From: Ruminococcus sp.
GTDB lineage: Bacteria > Bacillota > Clostridia > Oscillospirales > Acutalibacteraceae
NCBI GenBank assembly: GCA_024403825.1
Contig: JAKSRB010000007.1
Location: 1 to 46,044 of the forward strand
Direction: 5' to 3'
Length of the DNA: 46,044 nucleotides
In this document: piece after piece, positions 25,508 through 35,100 of the stretch
Numbering within the stretch: position 1 is the first letter of the stretch
Layout of the letters: each line of letters opens with the position of its first letter
Program-made: the position numbers and the translations under genes
Notes under the pieces: model-generated
The model's database searches: none
What the model was told of the DNA's origin: nothing
Seen by the model: only the letters and a program-made list of their open reading frames with translations

Positions 25508-26350
25508 TCAATCGCAATTACTGTTATGCTGTAAAATAGTTTCTATCAATTCTGCAACACCATTCTCATTATTTGACGATACAATAATATCCGCTGAGTT
25601 CAGACAATTTTCAGAGGCATTACTTACAGCCACTCCCATTCCGCTCCAACGAACCATATCTGCATCATTATCAGCATTTCCACAGGCAGATGTATTTTCT
25701 TTTTCTATGCCAAGGTAACTGCATATCCATTCAAGTGCATATGCCTTTGTTGCATTTTTATTCATCATTTCAACAAAAGATGGTGTTGACGAGGTTATAT
25801 ACATTTCTGTTTTTGTTTCAAGCTCGTTCCATAAATAGCTTCTTAATTTTTCGTTATGCTCAAGAATTTCAAGGCTGTCAAATTCGTTTCTATGCTCATA
25901 AATAAATTTACGCATATCTGCTATATGTCCGTAGGACGAACGCACATAATCTACATATGCTTCACTACAGCCATATGCTCTTGGGTCTTGCACATACCTT
26001 AAATCGGTATATGTCAGACCATTTATAAATCCCTCAAAAATCAAATCATACGGCTCCGTTATATCCAGAAATTTTAAAACATCATTTTCATCAATAAGGA
26101 TACGCTTTACAGCCTCACCATTTTTATAAATTCCTGCACCATTTGATGATATTACATATTCAAGATTTGGAATATCAATAATATTCTTTGGCATAGTGCC
26201 AAAAGGTCTGCCACTTGCCGCAACTATAATAATATTATTATCAATCGCCTTTTCAATGGCTGACCTTACTTCCTTAGTAAGCGTATTATTATCGGTAAGA
26301 GTTGTACCGTCTAAATCAAGTGCAAGTAATTTTATTTTTGATTTTGTCAT
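25508..26350 (-). CDS. Cof-type HAD-superfamily phosphatase
   Basis: Cytosolic HAD phosphatase of the Cof/YbjI type (IIB cap), 280 residues. Motif I is LALDLDGTTLTDNN (residues 8-21, DxDGT), motif II is AASGRP (about residues 58-63), and motif IV appears as CGNADNDADMV (about residues 222-232). The cap domain between them includes FEGFINGLTYTDL and MRKFIYEHRNEF. Such enzymes hydrolyse sugar phosphates, flavin or pyridoxal phosphates with loose specificity, so the substrate is unknown. ATG with AAGGAG RBS. It is 20 bases upstream of hydF; the pairing may be just operon sharing. The divergent gene upstream is spoVT. Confidence 0.9.
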   Translation of the reverse strand: MTKSKIKLLALDLDGTTLTDNNTLTKEVRSAIEKAIDNNIIIVAASGRPFGTMPKNIIDIPNLEYVISSNGAGIYKNGEAVKRILIDENDVLKFLDITEPYDLIFEGFINGLTYTDLRYVQDPRAYGCSEAYVDYVRSSYGHIADMRKFIYEHRNEFDSLEILEHNEKLRSYLWNELETKTEMYITSSTPSFVEMMNKNATKAYALEWICSYLGIEKENTSACGNADNDADMVRWSGMGVAVSNASENCLNSADIIVSSNNENGVAELIETILQHNSNCD

Positions 26351-26531
26351 AAGCTACTCCTTGGTATATAATAATAAAATTCCATATTTTTACAAAACCA
26401 TTTTAACCAAAAAATACTAACAGAAAATAAAGGTTTTGCGTTAAATTTCCGTATAAAAATTCCTGTAAATCAAACAATATAAAAGCAATTAGAAAATAAT
26501 TTGCCGAAAACAAAGTTGAGGAGTTTTAGAT

Positions 26532-27074
26532 ATGAAAGCAACAGGAATTGTAAGACGAATTGATGACTTAGGAAGAGTTGTCATTCCAAAGGAAATCAGA
26601 CGAACCTTGCGTATTCGTGAGGGCGACCCTCTTGAAATATATACAGCAACAGACGGAGAAGTAATCTTCAAAAAATACTCTCCTGTTGGTGAGCTGTCAG
26701 AGTTTGCAAGCCAATATGCAGATGTTCTGTCAAGGATAAGCTCAATGCCTACTTTGATATGCGACAAAGACCATGTAATAGCTGCCGCAGGTGTGTCAAA
26801 AAGGGAATATCTTGAAAGACGCATAAGCACCGTACTTGAAAACTATATGGACAGCAGAAAAAGCTATGCAGCTACTCAGCAGACTGCCGATGATGTGCAG
26901 CCGATTGAGGGAATAGAAACCTCTGCCGCTGTTATCTACCCAATAATAGCATCAGGAGATGTTACAGGTGCAGTAATAATGCTTGCAGGAGAAAGTGTAA
27001 AAATTCCGTCAAATGCGGAAATCAAACTGGCACAATCTGCCGCTGCTTTTCTCGGAAAACAAATGGAAGAATAA
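26532..27074 (+). CDS. spoVT: Stage V sporulation protein T (SpoVT) transcription regulator
   Basis: AbrB-type DNA-binding regulator that acts in the forespore late in sporulation. The N-terminal swapped-hairpin domain MKATGIVRRIDDLGRVVIPKEIRRTL (residues 1-26) is nearly diagnostic. A GAF-like C-terminal domain follows (about residues 55-178), ending LAQSAAAFLGKQMEE. The 180-residue length matches Bacillus SpoVT. RBS is GAGGAG. A GTATA (26451-26455) followed 19 bases later by CAATATA (26475-26481) weakly resembles a forespore sigma-G promoter, as would be expected from Bacillus, but spacing and match are imperfect. It indicates a spore-forming organism. It is convergent with the cohesin-like gene. 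Confidence 0.96.
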   Translation: MKATGIVRRIDDLGRVVIPKEIRRTLRIREGDPLEIYTATDGEVIFKKYSPVGELSEFASQYADVLSRISSMPTLICDKDHVIAAAGVSKREYLERRISTVLENYMDSRKSYAATQQTADDVQPIEGIETSAAVIYPIIASGDVTGAVIMLAGESVKIPSNAEIKLAQSAAAFLGKQMEE

Positions 27075-27119
27075 TTATATTATTGTATTCTGTCCTTTGC
27101 CAGATAGTATTATTTTTAT

Positions 27120-27171
27120 AAGCTGATAAAATGCATTAATGTTCTATTGTTTCATTGCTTTTTATCAGCTT
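27120..27171. terminator. Hairpin between spoVT and the cohesin-like gene
   Basis: Twelve-base arms (27120-27131 and 27160-27171) are perfectly complementary with a 28-base loop. One arm lies inside the last codons of the minus-strand gene. It could stop transcripts of the convergent pair, but the loop is long and T tails are weak. Confidence 0.3.
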
Positions 27172-27919
27172 CTTTCTGTGTTTTTATTATTCGCTTTTCC
27201 GAATGAAGCTTATATAAATACATTCCAAAAAATACTGCTATTGTAACACCTGCACCTATTGCTATACCGATTATCGTATCTGATTTGCTATCTGAGTTTG
27301 AAAAATTAAAAAACCCCAGATTATCTGTTGTTGAATTTTTATCTGCCTGTGTTGCTTCATTTTGCGTACTTTTCGTCTTTGAGCTTGATATATTGGAGCT
27401 TTTATCCTTATTGTTACTGTCCTTTGAATTATCTTTTTCAGATTTATCAGTATTACTTTTTCCTATATTTACATTTGAAGCTGTACAGCTTTTAATGTCA
27501 ATAAAATCTAAATCTGAACCAACACAATCACTTGCAGTTAAATCAATTCTGCAGCTTCCTTCTTTTATAGATTTAAATGTAAGAGAACATATTTTTGCTC
27601 CATCTGATATATTTTTACCTGACGGATTAAGAAAAGAAATCTTTATTTTTCCATTGCTATCCTTTGCTACAACTTTTGAGTTACTATCATCACACTTTAT
27701 TTCCCTGTAACTTATCATTTCATTATCATATTCAAGCTCAAAAATTACAGCACTAAGCTCCTGATTACCGCTTGCTAATATATCAACTGTAAACAATCTG
27801 TTATTGCTACATTCAACATTGCTCAAGCTAAACTCAATATCTCCTGTAGCACCCACCGAAAAAACAGCCGACATTATTAACAATAAAACCAAAAATACAG
27901 CAGAAAATTTCCTAATCAA
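27152..27919 (-). CDS. Cohesin-like domain protein with C-terminal membrane anchor
   Basis: 255-residue surface protein. It has a signal peptide (residues 1-24, ending SVGATG), a single cohesin-like beta-sandwich (about residues 27-150), a Ser/Asn/Lys/Asp-rich linker with many SKDN and NKDKSS type repeats (150-210), one membrane helix (IGIAIGAGVTIAVFFGMYLY, about 216-235) and a basic cytoplasmic tail. Cohesin traits are FTVDILASGNQELSAVIFEL, EYDNEMISYREI, GKIKISFLNPSGKNISDGAKI and SLTFKS. Known cohesins bind dockerins, so it may hold one dockerin protein at the membrane. The start is TTG with GGAG eight bases upstream. It lies about 150 bases downstream of the dockerin amylase stop but has its own strong promoter. 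A non-cohesin adhesin of the same fold is the alternative. Confidence 0.72.
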   Translation of the reverse strand: MIRKFSAVFLVLLLIMSAVFSVGATGDIEFSLSNVECSNNRLFTVDILASGNQELSAVIFELEYDNEMISYREIKCDDSNSKVVAKDSNGKIKISFLNPSGKNISDGAKICSLTFKSIKEGSCRIDLTASDCVGSDLDFIDIKSCTASNVNIGKSNTDKSEKDNSKDSNNKDKSSNISSSKTKSTQNEATQADKNSTTDNLGFFNFSNSDSKSDTIIGIAIGAGVTIAVFFGMYLYKLHSEKRIIKTQKEADKKQ

Positions 27920-27951
27920 TATTATTTCTCCAATAAGTCGAATTATAAAAT

Positions 27952-27981
27952 ATTATATCATCTATTTAAAAATGCTGTCAA
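27952..27981 (-). promoter_or_regulatory. Promoter of the cohesin-like gene
   Basis: On the minus strand TTGACA (27976-27981) and TATAAT (27952-27957) are 18 bases apart, with TGA before the -10. Confidence 0.7.
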
Positions 27982-28005
27982 TATAAATTGATTATAAAAA
28001 ATTAA

Positions 28006-28033
28006 GTGTGCAAGCCTTGTCTGACCTGCACAC
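28006..28033 (-). terminator. Terminator after the amylase gene
   Basis: Arms GTGTGCA (28006-28012) and TGCACAC (28027-28033) are followed on the minus strand by TTAATTTTTTATAA. Confidence 0.5.
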
Positions 28034-28067
28034 CCTTCAAATTATTCTATATTCCTTAAATTTTATA

Positions 28068-30827
28068 TTACCATGTACTTACATTATATCTGCCCTTGGA
28101 ATCAGTTGTATTTACGACATAGTATCTTGCACTTCCTGATACTGTCACATTTTCTGTCTGTACACTTCCATTTGAGAATATAACATACTGGGCATCACTT
28201 GGAATGTCATATGTATATATACTCTGTCCATAGCTGTTTGTCTTGGAGTATGACATTGTCTTTCCTGGCCATGTTGACATTGTTTTATTTGTATCTGACC
28301 AGTAATAACAATAAATTGTACCGCTCCAATTAAGTGAATTAGTAAATGTCATTGTGTATTTTGCTGGCTTTGTTGTTGCAGGCTCTGTTGTTGGTGCAAC
28401 TGTTGTTGCAGGAACTGTAGTAGGTGCAACGGTTGGAGTTGTTGTTGGATTAATAATATCATCAATATTCTTTTTTACACCACAATTACAGCTTTTTGAT
28501 GAAATGCCATTAAGGTAGTACTGAATTGCAGTTGCATCCTTAATATTAACATTTTTATCAGCATCCGTATCCGCTGCTAATAAACCATTCTTAGAAATCT
28601 GAGAAAGCTCCACAAGATATTGCTGAATTAAGGTTGCATCATTAACATCAATAGTATCATTGCAATCAGCATCACCAATAAGAACATAATTATTATCTGT
28701 TGTAGGCTCTGTAGTTGTCGGAGATACTGTTGTAGCTTCGGTTACAGTTGTTGGCGGTACAGTTGTGCTTGCTGTTGTTGTAGGAACAGGCACATATTCT
28801 TTCCAGCTATGATTTGATGAAAACAGCATTGATTTTCCGTCAAGTGATAAGCCTGTGGCACCGTCAGCAGGATAACGATTTGTTGTTGCAGTTGAGCTTT
28901 CTGTAAATATAACCTTTGCATTTGCAAGCTTTTCTTCAACCTCAAGCTCATAGTAGCCTGTTGCAGAGTTATATGTCATAGCCTCACCAGGCCAAACTGC
29001 ATTTTTTACAGTTGTACCTGTTGATTTATCATACACATACGCATAAACCTTTGACCATTTATATGATGTATTATCAAAATAAATTTTTAGGGTTTCGGAT
29101 GGGTCTTTTTTAACATATGTATATTTACTTACAGCAGAGGTTGTTGTTCCGTCAGATGCCTTTACAGATACTACTGTTGAAGAGCCGTAAGGAAGTCCAC
29201 TGCCTATTGTAATTGTATCTCCGTTTTTGAATGTCTTATACTCTGAATTGTCTATTGCATAATATGCAGTTGTTGCATTTTCGCAATTAAGTGTAATTTT
29301 AAGCGTATCTGTTTTATATGTAGTTGACTCAGGAGATGCTGTTGCAATCGGTGTATTTTCGCAGTTATAAACAACTGCAACACCTGAAGAGCTTACCTCA
29401 CCCGAAATAGTACCATTTGATACTGTAAATGTACGACCTGAAATCTGGTCTTTATAACTGCCTGATACCATTTTATTGGCTTTCAGACTAACATTTCCGC
29501 CACCGTCAAGCTTTGATATAACTACACCTGTTGTACCTCTTTCAATATATGCAACCTTACCACTGCTTGAAAGATATTCGCTCTGACCGTCAAAGTAATT
29601 TTTAAATTTATTAACCTCTTTTACAGCAGTAGATTTCCATGTTGTGTCTGTACTTGCATCACCCATATTTGCAGCTGGGCGAGCAAAGAAAAGCGAGGTT
29701 GATTTTGCTCTTGCTCCGATAATTGCCCACGCTTTCTTGATGACAGCATCAGATACACCGCTTGTATTTTTCAATGCATTAATAGAACCTGAATCTCCCA
29801 TATATGTATCATGAGATTCTACCCATAATACTGAATGACTTGCACCAGCTTCGAGTACATACGAAGAGCTTGCAAGCATTCCTGCATCACTTATATATGC
29901 ACCATAAAGTGCAGAGTCACCTGTTTTATTATCAGTAACATTGATATACTTTGTATAATTGGAAATATCAGTACTCGCGGTATTGAGAATTTCACCATAA
30001 TAATAAATCGGATTAGAGGTAGTTGCCTTTGAGCCATCTACAACAACTGGCCAGAAATCGCTTGCACAATTACTATCAGTAGGCAATTCAATATGCTTTG
30101 CGGCATCAAATCTGAATCCGTCAACACCAAGTCCGATAAGTTCAACTAACAGGTTTTTAAATGACTTCTGAATATATGAATTTCCCGTATTAAGGTCAGG
30201 CTCACCAATACTTCCACGAGTCATATCATAGCGATTGCTGTCACTTGCCCAGATACTATTAATATGCCAATAATCAGAATTTGAACGCAGGGTTGAATTA
30301 ACACTACTATGAATGTCACTCATTTTATTTCCTTTACCTTCAATATTAGCCATATGATTTGCTACAATATCAACTATAACCTTTATACCATACTTATCTG
30401 CCTCAGCACACATTTCTTTTAATTCTGCCTTAGTTCCAAGCCAGCTTTGACCGCTGTCTGCAATGGAAATATCAATAGGCTGATAAAGCTTCCACCATTG
30501 ACCGCTTTGGTCCTTCCAACTGGATTTATAATCCTTTGGTGGCTGTACCGGAGAGGTTTGAACAGCAGTATAGCCTGCCGCCTTAATATCCTCAAGATTT
30601 TCTTTAATTGAGTTATAAGACCAGTTAAAGCAATGCAATACATTTGAACCGTCAACAGTTTTCTGAGGTCCCTGACTTGAAGCTGATGCCTTTTCCTGTT
30701 CAGTAGTGGCTGAAACTTCTGAACGCTCAACAGTAACTGCATTTGAAGTCAATGAACCTGTAATAAGGCTTGTTGCAAGAATACTGACAGCCAGTATCGA
30801 GCTTATAGCTTTGTTTTTTAATTTCAC
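28068..30827 (-). CDS. Secreted GH13 alpha-amylase with two CBM26-like modules and a dockerin
   Basis: 919-residue exported starch hydrolase. After the signal peptide (about 1-31) the GH13 barrel begins HCFNWSYNSIKENLEDIKAA, as in Bacillus subtilis AmyE (subfamily 28). The four conserved regions are visible: VDIVANH (about 152), GFRFDAAKH (nucleophile Asp, about 239), YGEIL (acid/base Glu, about 277) and WVESHD (about 335). A beta domain and a first CBM26-like starch-binding module (about 577-676, TLKIYFDNTSYKWSKVYAYVY) follow. After a Thr/Pro linker come a dockerin (about 715-780) with two calcium-loop repeats carrying DATLIQQYL and DATAIQYYL, and a second CBM26-like module at the C-terminus (about 824-919). 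The internal dockerin position is unusual. GTG start with AGGAGG RBS. Confidence 0.95.
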   Translation of the reverse strand: MKLKNKAISSILAVSILATSLITGSLTSNAVTVERSEVSATTEQEKASASSQGPQKTVDGSNVLHCFNWSYNSIKENLEDIKAAGYTAVQTSPVQPPKDYKSSWKDQSGQWWKLYQPIDISIADSGQSWLGTKAELKEMCAEADKYGIKVIVDIVANHMANIEGKGNKMSDIHSSVNSTLRSNSDYWHINSIWASDSNRYDMTRGSIGEPDLNTGNSYIQKSFKNLLVELIGLGVDGFRFDAAKHIELPTDSNCASDFWPVVVDGSKATTSNPIYYYGEILNTASTDISNYTKYINVTDNKTGDSALYGAYISDAGMLASSSYVLEAGASHSVLWVESHDTYMGDSGSINALKNTSGVSDAVIKKAWAIIGARAKSTSLFFARPAANMGDASTDTTWKSTAVKEVNKFKNYFDGQSEYLSSSGKVAYIERGTTGVVISKLDGGGNVSLKANKMVSGSYKDQISGRTFTVSNGTISGEVSSSGVAVVYNCENTPIATASPESTTYKTDTLKITLNCENATTAYYAIDNSEYKTFKNGDTITIGSGLPYGSSTVVSVKASDGTTTSAVSKYTYVKKDPSETLKIYFDNTSYKWSKVYAYVYDKSTGTTVKNAVWPGEAMTYNSATGYYELEVEEKLANAKVIFTESSTATTNRYPADGATGLSLDGKSMLFSSNHSWKEYVPVPTTTASTTVPPTTVTEATTVSPTTTEPTTDNNYVLIGDADCNDTIDVNDATLIQQYLVELSQISKNGLLAADTDADKNVNIKDATAIQYYLNGISSKSCNCGVKKNIDDIINPTTTPTVAPTTVPATTVAPTTEPATTKPAKYTMTFTNSLNWSGTIYCYYWSDTNKTMSTWPGKTMSYSKTNSYGQSIYTYDIPSDAQYVIFSNGSVQTENVTVSGSARYYVVNTTDSKGRYNVSTW

Positions 30828-30879
30828 CTTGATTTCCTCCTGATAATTTCAAACTTCTACAGAAAACATCTGTAAAAAT

Positions 30880-30909
30880 ATTATACTATACAATTAAACT
30901 TTTTTGCAA
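30880..30909 (-). promoter_or_regulatory. Promoter of the amylase gene
   Basis: On the minus strand TTGCAA (30904-30909) and TATAAT (30880-30885) are 18 bases apart. No cre-like catabolite operator was recognised nearby. Confidence 0.6.
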
Positions 30910-30942
30910 CATAAATACAATATTATTCATTATCAGTGCATA

Positions 30943-30996
30943 GAAAAACAAGCGGATTTTTTAGTAATTATTTCTAATAACTTAAAAAATCCGCTT
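30943..30996 (-). terminator. Terminator after the FliB-like gene
   Basis: Long AT-rich stem closed by AAGCGG (30950-30955) and CCGCTT (30991-30996), with TGTTTTTC following on the minus strand. Confidence 0.65.
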
Positions 30997-31051
30997 ATAT
31001 TTATAATATTATTTATTATAACAGCATAAATTTTGCTTTCTTGCCTGTAAA

Positions 31052-32095
31052 TCAGTTTAAAGCATAAATTAAATTTTCGATACTAAAATTATTATCTGTA
31101 AAAAATTTCTCCTCCATTAACTCAACATTCTCATAGGAATGTTCTACTTCCTTTGAGTATTGCTGAAAAATCTGTACTAATCCATTTTCATCAGTTTTCT
31201 TGCTTACGCATAAGGCTGATATTACTATCACAGCACAAATCAGCCGTTTTATTGTAAAGGTCACATCATAAGTATCAATCGCACTCAGATAATATCTAAA
31301 TAAATAATACTGTGATAATATTTCCAGAGCCTTTTGAAGATACTCATAAGCTAAATATTCACTTTGAATTTCTGTATTACACAATTCTTTATAAAAATCC
31401 TCATTCATAATATCCATTGACTTATGCATTTCAAATATAAAATCGCAATCCTTTTTCTGCTCTGATAACCCAGAAAAATCACAGCTTTTCAAATCATTCA
31501 GCATTGAAATATCATATACCTCATTATTAATCATATTTTGTACTTGAGCGTTAAATATCAAAGCCTTTTTCAGTCTTTCAGAAATTAATTTCTGACTGTC
31601 AGCTATAATATCCGAGGTTATTTTGCGTGCTTTAATAAGAAAATTCATCAATTCTAAATCATAATCAAGCTCTGTATTCTCAATCTTAAAATCTTCAATA
31701 TAATCGAATTTTTCAAGAGCAAGCATAATTTTTGCCGCCTCAGGGCAGGAAAGTGACAGCATATGCTCCGAAAATGCTGTATAGTCCTGAGTTAATCGAG
31801 GAAATTCTCTACAGGTTTTACAAAGCATTTCTTCGCCAAGATTTATGTATATATCACAAAGCATATCATCATTCCAGAATGGACATTTTCCATTTTCAGA
31901 TTCAAAAATTCTGTCGCCGTCTTCGTCAATAATCATTTTTTCATTGAGTTTTTTTCCAAATTCTCCGCAAACACAGCTATATACTTCGGCTGACTTATCA
32001 TCAACCACAACATCCCAATCCTTACAACAGCTGTCAGGGCATCTATCTGCTATACATTTAAAATTTTCATAAAAATCAGGGTATATCTTTTTCAT
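31052..32095 (-). CDS. FliB-family (lysine N-methylase-like) cysteine-rich protein
   Basis: 347-residue protein of the family annotated after FliB, which methylates flagellin lysines in Salmonella. The N-terminal third carries the cysteine pattern of the family: YPDFYENFKCIADRCPDSCCKDW (about residues 5-27), then NGKCPFWNDDMLCDIY, a CKTCREFPR segment, and LSLSCPEAAKIML. These probably bind a metal or Fe-S cluster. The C-terminal two thirds are helical, with no recognisable motif. No flagellar genes are in the window, and many clostridia without flagella carry this family, so the substrate here is open. ATG with AAAGGTAG RBS. It lies downstream of the RND gene but behind a terminator. Confidence 0.8.
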   Translation of the reverse strand: MKKIYPDFYENFKCIADRCPDSCCKDWDVVVDDKSAEVYSCVCGEFGKKLNEKMIIDEDGDRIFESENGKCPFWNDDMLCDIYINLGEEMLCKTCREFPRLTQDYTAFSEHMLSLSCPEAAKIMLALEKFDYIEDFKIENTELDYDLELMNFLIKARKITSDIIADSQKLISERLKKALIFNAQVQNMINNEVYDISMLNDLKSCDFSGLSEQKKDCDFIFEMHKSMDIMNEDFYKELCNTEIQSEYLAYEYLQKALEILSQYYLFRYYLSAIDTYDVTFTIKRLICAVIVISALCVSKKTDENGLVQIFQQYSKEVEHSYENVELMEEKFFTDNNFSIENLIYALN

Positions 32096-32114
32096 AGCTA
32101 CCTTTCTTTATTAA

Positions 32115-32149
32115 AAGCCGATTATCAAGCTTTACCTGATAATCGGCTT
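32115..32149 (-). terminator. Terminator after the RND transporter gene
   Basis: A perfect 13-base-pair stem (32115-32127 with 32137-32149) follows the stop on the minus strand; the T tail is TTAATAAAG, so some read-through is possible. Confidence 0.65.
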
Positions 32150-32172
32150 AATCTTAAAATTAATAATAAATA

Positions 32173-35100
32173 TTATTCGTCAATAGCCTCAAGGTCATAT
32201 TCTGAAACCTTGCGAGGTTCTTTCTTATTAAATATATCGTATATTACAGGAATTATAAACAATGTCATAAATGTTGCATACACAAGTCCGCCAATACATA
32301 CTATTGCCAACGGCTGCATCATTTCTGCACCTGTACCAATTCCCAATGCCATTACTGACAAGCCAAGAATTGTTGTAAGTGCAGTAATAAGAATTGGACG
32401 CATACGGGTTTTTCCCGCCTCTACTATAGCTTCAATTCTTGTTGTACCTGCAATTCTAAGCTGATTAATGTAATCAACCAACACGATACCGTTATTTACT
32501 ATGATACCACAAAGCATAATAAATCCGATAAGTGCTATTACGCTGACATCAAAGCCGGTAATGATAAGTGCAAGGAAACCTCCTGTAAATGCAAGTGGTA
32601 TTGTAAACATAATAATGAACGGGGATTTCAAGCTCTGGAATTGTGCTACCATTATAAGATATATCAGAATTACACCCAGCAACATCATAAGCATCAGCTG
32701 TCCTACTGCTTCCATTGTTGTTTCATCTGAACCAGAGTATTCTATTGAACAATCCTTTGGCAATTCATAGTTATCAAAAAGCTCTTTAACTTCATTTGCT
32801 ACATTTGTAAGAATATAACCATCCTTTAATATACCAGTTATTATTAAATATCGCTTTTGGTCTGATCTGCTAATAACATTCATTGTTTCTGAGTTTGATA
32901 TATCTGCAATGGATGACAATGAAATTTTCTTTGTTTCACCCTCTTTATTAGTATAGGAAATCTTTATTTCTCCAACCTTATCGTATAAAACCTTACTGCT
33001 TTCATCCTTTATAATTACAACATCTATTGAATCACCATTATCATTTGTCAATGTTGTTGAAGTTGTTTCAGTACTTACCGCTGAGGCTATCTGCTGGAAT
33101 ACCTGTGCAACTGTAAGTCCCTTTTCAATAGCTTTCTGCTTATTTACAGTAACCTTGATTTCCGGTGAGGTTGCACCTACACCATTATCAACAGTAGCAA
33201 TTCCCTCAACACTTTCAAGCTGTTTTGCCATATCCTCGGCAGTTGATTGCAGATTTTCAAGGTCATTACCATTGAGATTAATCTGAATACTCTGTTCACC
33301 AAGCATCATACTCATTGAGCTTGAAGAACCTCCGCCAACTGTAACCTCACCATCAACATTTTCAAGATCACTTTCAAGTCGCTTGGTTATATCCTTACCG
33401 TCTTTTGTGTATTTTTCATTCAGAACACAATACGCCATTACTGAACCTGCATCATTTGATGCTCCGCCTATAGACATACCCATAAGACTTGAGGTTGAAC
33501 CAACCATTACACCTACTGTGTCAAATTCCTCATACTTGTTTAAAACCTCATTAACCTGATTTGCCACATCAACAGTTTCTTCAAATGTAGCATTTTTATC
33601 AAGTGTTACATCAATCTCAATTTCAGTACTGCTCATCTCAGGCATAAAGCTGAAGCCCTTTGCCAATGCTCCGAAAACACTTCCGAATAAAAGTGCAATT
33701 ACTACAATAATTGTTACAACCTTATGCTTTAATATCGTTCTGAGTGATTTTTCATAGGCATTTAAGATTTTACTGCCATTTTTATTTTTATGCTTAGGCT
33801 CTCTGATTTTCTTAAGCATACCCTGACTCATTGCAGGAACAAGTGTAAGAGCAACAATAAGGCTTGCAAGAAGTGAATAAGCAATAGTAAGTGCCATATC
33901 AACAAATAACTGCCTTGTGATACCTTCAACAAATACGATAGGAGTAAAAACGCAGATTGTAGTAAGTGTTGAAGCGGCAATAGCACCTGCAACCTGACCT
34001 GCACCATTAACGGCTGCTCTGATTGGGGAATATCCAAGTCCACGCAGTCGATAGATATTTTCGATAACAACAACCGAGTTATCTACAAGCATACCTACAC
34101 CGATAGCAAGACCTGAAAGTGAAATCATATTTAATGATATTCCGCTGAAATACATAAGTACAATAGCGAAAACTACACTAATAGGAATTGAAAATCCAAC
34201 AATAACAGTTGGCTTAATATCACGCAGGAAAAGGAAAAGAATAATAATTGCAAGCACCGCACCCATAAGCAGGTTCTGTAAAACGCTGTTTACAATAATT
34301 GAAATATAATCGCCCTGATTATAAAGATTTGTAAAATGAAGTCCTTCATTTTCCTCTGAAAGCTTTTCAAATGTAATGTTAATATTTTCACATACCGTTG
34401 AGGTAGCAACATCACTTTGCTTTGAAAAGCTTAATACAATTCCGTCCTGTCCATTTATTTTTGCATATGTTTCAGATGCATTATCAGCTATAAACACATC
34501 CGCTACATCATCAAGCTTAACTACACCAATACCGTCAATACCAGTATCAAAAAGCACAAGATGACGCATTTCATCTTCATTGGCAATCTTGTCACCAACT
34601 CTAATCATATACTGATTATTCAAATCATCCTTAACATATCCGGCAGGCATTGAAAAGTTCTGAGCGGTAAGGATACCTGAAATGGTTTCAACAGTAACCA
34701 TATTGCTCATATCCGCCTTATCCTTAGCATCAGACTTTGTATCAGATAATTTATCAATCTGTGTCTGTACTTCTTTTTTTGCTGATTCAAGCTGAGTTAA
34801 AGTAGATGATAATTCAGTTTGCTTTGAGGTAAGATTTGTTACAGCTGATGACATCTGAAAATCCGTACCTGACTGTTGCTGTAAAATTGTTGCAAGTGCA
34901 TCATTTACTGAAACAGATTGTTCATCAAGACCATTTATAGTTTCAGATATTTGAGCATTGCCCATATCAAGCTGTGCAATACCCTCTGACATTGTATTCA
35001 AAGTAGCATCGATACTATCATATGAAATTTGCATTTCCATAAGTGTTGATTCAATCTTAGCCAATGATGAATTAACAGTTTCTAATGCATTCTCTAAATC

